From positions 2,354,001 to 2,418,000 of the forward strand of contig NZ_CP030941.1 in the NCBI RefSeq assembly GCF_036621415.1: a stretch of 64,000 nt of DNA, written 5' to 3'. Every line of letters starts with the position of its first letter. The stretch's first letter is position 1. This document shows, in pieces, positions 61,794-64,000 of this stretch. Below the pieces are notes generated by a model. That model searched no databases. It had not been told where the DNA came from and saw nothing but the letters and a program-made list of their open reading frames with translations. Position numbers and translations under genes: made by a program. This DNA is from Nitratireductor thuwali (GTDB taxonomy: Bacteria; Pseudomonadota; Alphaproteobacteria; Rhizobiales; Rhizobiaceae).

Positions 61794-62807
61794 ATGTTCG
61801 GTCTTGAGCCGGCGGTGCTGGGTTTTATCGTGCTGGCGACGTGCAGCGCCGGGGCGCTCGCCTATGCCCTGCTTTTTACCACCATCGCAAACGAGCAGAA
61901 GGTCGAGCGGCGGCTTGAAACGGTCAAGCGCGCCGAGACGGACCGTGCCGCGGTCAAGGCCTCGCGCGACCGCGTGGCGGAAGTATCCAAGCGCCGCAAG
62001 ACGATCCAGGACTCCCTCAAGGACATCGAGAACCGGCAAAAGGGCAGGGACCTTTATCTCAAGAAGCCGCCGCTGAAGATACAGATACGCCAGGCCGGCC
62101 TGAACGTCAGCATCGAACGCTTCTACGTCTATTCGGCCATTGCCGGCGTCCTGCTGGCGCTGCTGACGTTGATCGTGGGCGCGCCGCTTTTCGCCGTTCC
62201 CGGCGCGCTCCTGGTCGGCGGGCTGGGCCTGCCGCGCTGGGTCGTCGGTTTCCTGCGCGCGCGCCGCGTCAAGGCCTTCCTGAACGAGTTTCCGAACGCC
62301 CTCGACATCATCGTCCGCTCCGTCAGGTCGGGCCTGCCGCTCAACGATGCCGTGCGCATGATCGCCGCCGAGGCGCCGGAGCCGGTTCGCACGGAGTTCC
62401 GCCGGATCGTCGAAGGTCAGCAGCTCGGCATGTCGATGGCCGAATCCACCCTGCGCATGAGCGAGACCATGCCCTGTTCGGAGGCATCGTTCTTCGGCAT
62501 CGTCATCCAGATCCAGAGCCAGGCCGGCGGCAACCTCTCCGAAGCCCTGGGCAACCTTTCCAAGGTGCTGCGCGACCGCAAGAAGATGAAGGCCAAGGTG
62601 GGCGCCCTGTCGATGGAAGCCAAGGCATCGGCGGCCGTGATCGGCTCGCTTCCCTTCATCGTCGCGTTCCTCGTCTACATCACCAGCCCGAGCTATATCG
62701 CGCCGCTCTTCACGACCGGCACCGGCCATCTCATCCTGGGCGTGGCGGGCCTGTGGATGAGCATGGGCATCTTCGTCATGCGCCAGATGATGAATTTCGA
62801 AGTCTGA
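61794..62807 (+). CDS. tadB: Inner membrane platform protein TadB
   Basis: A 337-residue GspF-like protein. An N-terminal helix, a charged cytosolic stretch (VERRLETVKRAETDRAAVKA), two helices near 105-150, a GspF domain (FPNALDIIVRSVRSGLPLND, GNLSEALGNLSKVLRDRKKM) and C-terminal helices are seen. It couples the ATPase to pilus polymerisation. Confidence 0.92.
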   Translation: MFGLEPAVLGFIVLATCSAGALAYALLFTTIANEQKVERRLETVKRAETDRAAVKASRDRVAEVSKRRKTIQDSLKDIENRQKGRDLYLKKPPLKIQIRQAGLNVSIERFYVYSAIAGVLLALLTLIVGAPLFAVPGALLVGGLGLPRWVVGFLRARRVKAFLNEFPNALDIIVRSVRSGLPLNDAVRMIAAEAPEPVRTEFRRIVEGQQLGMSMAESTLRMSETMPCSEASFFGIVIQIQSQAGGNLSEALGNLSKVLRDRKKMKAKVGALSMEAKASAAVIGSLPFIVAFLVYITSPSYIAPLFTTGTGHLILGVAGLWMSMGIFVMRQMMNFEV

Positions 62808-62820
62808 TGGGGAAGCAGTC

Positions 62821-63816
62821 ATGACCGAAGGCATCGCACGCGCCCTTTTCGATCCGGCATTTCTTATCGCGTTGCTCGTGGCGGTGGCCGTCTTCGCCAC
62901 CGTTTTCACCCTGCTTCCGGTATCGTCGGGCGACACGCTCAAGTCGCGCATGCGCTCGGTGGCGCTGGAGCGGGACGAACTGCGCGCCAAGCAGCGGGCC
63001 CGGCTCGCGGCCGAAAGCGACCGGAAGCGCCGGGGCCTGCGCGAGCAGGAAAGCGGCAGGATCCGCAGTATCGTGGACAGTCTGGACCTGAAGCGGGCAC
63101 TGGCCGACGAGCAGACGGTCGCAAAGCTGCGCATGGCGGGCTTCCGTGGCCAGAACCCGCTGACCAAGCTGCTGTTCTTCCGGCTCGTTCTGCCGTTCGT
63201 GGGCTTCGGGCTGGCCGCCTTCTACATTTTCGCCCTTGGCGCGCTCGCCGACAAGCCGTTCTTCATGAAGGTATTCGTGTGCATCCTGGCGGCCTATGCC
63301 GGCTTCTATGCGCCGGTCATGTATGTCTCCAACCGCGCCAGCAAGCGCAAGCAGTCCATCCAGCGCGCCTGGCCGGACGCGCTCGACCTGCTGCTCATCT
63401 GCGTCGAATCCGGCATGTCCGTGGAGGCCGCCTTCCGCCGGGTGGCCGACGAGATCGGCAGCCAGTCCGTGGCGCTCGCCGAGGAGTTTGTGCTGACCAA
63501 CGCCGAATTGTCGTTCCTGCAGGAGCGGCGCCAGGCCTATGAGAATCTGGCCGCGCGCACCGGCCTCGAAACGGTGAGAAGCGTTTCCCAGGCCCTGATC
63601 CAGGCCGAGCGGTACGGCACGCCGGTCAGCCACGCCCTGCGCGTGCTGGCCAATGAAAGCCGCGAGGAACGGATGACGGCGGCCGAAAAGAAGGCCGCCG
63701 CGCTGCCGCCCAAGCTGACTGTCCCGATGATCATCTTCTTCCTGCCGGTCCTGTTCGCCATAATCCTCGGCCCCGCCGGCATCACCCTGTCCGAAAAGGG
63801 CCTGTTCGGGAACTGA
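62821..63816 (+). CDS. tadC: Inner membrane platform protein TadC
   Basis: A 331-residue second GspF-like protein, following TadB after 13 bp. GspF domain: WPDALDLLLICVESGMSVEA, AFRRVADEIGSQSVALAEEF, SQALIQAERYGTPVSHALRV. The C-terminus is a hydrophobic helix pair ending GPAGITLSEKGLFGN. It forms the inner membrane base with TadB. Confidence 0.92.
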   Translation: MTEGIARALFDPAFLIALLVAVAVFATVFTLLPVSSGDTLKSRMRSVALERDELRAKQRARLAAESDRKRRGLREQESGRIRSIVDSLDLKRALADEQTVAKLRMAGFRGQNPLTKLLFFRLVLPFVGFGLAAFYIFALGALADKPFFMKVFVCILAAYAGFYAPVMYVSNRASKRKQSIQRAWPDALDLLLICVESGMSVEAAFRRVADEIGSQSVALAEEFVLTNAELSFLQERRQAYENLAARTGLETVRSVSQALIQAERYGTPVSHALRVLANESREERMTAAEKKAAALPPKLTVPMIIFFLPVLFAIILGPAGITLSEKGLFGN

Positions 63817-63965
63817 TGCGATCGAGGCTCGCGCCAAGCTTCGTCATCAACTCTGAGGGGATAGCTCTGTCTCAGCCCGCGCGTGAGCGGCCGCGCTCCG
63901 TCAACAGCTCGGTTTTTGCCGAGTTCCGGTCCCGACCTTGAGGACGACACTAATGCGCCCGCCTC

Positions 63966-63986
63966 GTCATCCCAGACGGGGATGAC
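63966..63986. repeat. Hairpin/REP-like palindrome at window end
   Basis: GTCATCCC (63966-63973) and GGGATGAC (63979-63986) are perfect 8-bp arms around AGACG. A weaker hairpin CTCGG/CCGAG occurs near 63908-63923. The 184 bp behind tadC contain no clear gene; the palindrome looks like an alphaproteobacterial REP-type element or terminator. Confidence 0.45.
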
Positions 63987-64000
63987 GGAGGTAGGCGCCA

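Noticed and set aside
1..64000. CRISPR array
   Set aside because: No set of regularly spaced identical repeats was found; the repeats seen are inverted repeats or two-copy elements.
1..64000. tRNA or tmRNA target for ICE integration
   Set aside because: No cloverleaf-like sequence was recognised near 32231-33097 or 35588; the true ICE boundary seems deleted.

Overview
The window is a high-GC alphaproteobacterial chromosome segment, most likely from a Hyphomicrobiales (Rhizobiales) genus of the Phyllobacteriaceae type. The support is a two-protein siroheme/sulfite module with DUF2849 and DUF934, a cpaBCDEF-tadBC locus, candidate CtrA boxes and rhizobial-style ORFan families. No rRNA or tRNA gene was recognised.

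Region 1 (1-33097) is one end of an integrative and conjugative element (ICE) of the RlxS/TraF type. Positions 1-14100 carry its core: a truncated conjugative S26 peptidase, DUF2840, an AlpA-like HTH, DUF2285 and DUF6499 proteins (one frameshifted), an XRE regulator, DUF736, DUF2493, a Toprim protein, a large ParB-like protein and DUF932. Small cargo sits among them: an Abi_C-type protein, YciI/LysR, and ArsR-SRPBCC-GST. The core is rich in inverted repeats, terminators and repeated putative regulatory sites.

Positions 14183-32230 are a dense defence island inside the ICE. It holds an SbcD/SbcC-like pair followed by a class 2 OLD nuclease and UvrD-like helicase (Gabija-like). Next is a minus-strand, fully overlapping AbiEi-AbiEii-TIR/APAZ-short Argonaute operon (AbiE fused in organisation to SPARTA). 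Last is a plus-strand seven-gene overlapping operon: DUF6932, HTH-ImmA/IrrE, a Cys/His-rich protein, a radical SAM enzyme, a DPPW methyltransferase-like protein, an ASCH protein and a P-loop kinase. I do not recognise this operon as a described system.

Region 2 (32231-35800) is the scarred ICE end. A tyrosine integrase has lost its N-terminus to an IS21-family element (istA/istB, 33098-35587). The other side of the IS abuts the 3' fragment of an unrelated flavin reductase gene, and no target duplication is seen, so the IS probably mediated a deletion that removed the attachment site.

Region 3 (35793-64000) is ordinary chromosome: an ECF41/SigJ sigma factor, an SdpR-type repressor with a membrane partner, DUF2188, DUF72, a carboxymuconolactone decarboxylase-like protein, a proVWX-type betaine ABC transporter, a class A penicillin-binding protein, an SDR, a host-attachment protein, the assimilatory sulfate reduction operon (cysG-DUF2849-cysI-cysH-DUF934), rpsU, a hydroxyproline/proline-betaine-type catabolic pair, and the Tad/Cpa pilus assembly operon up to tadC.
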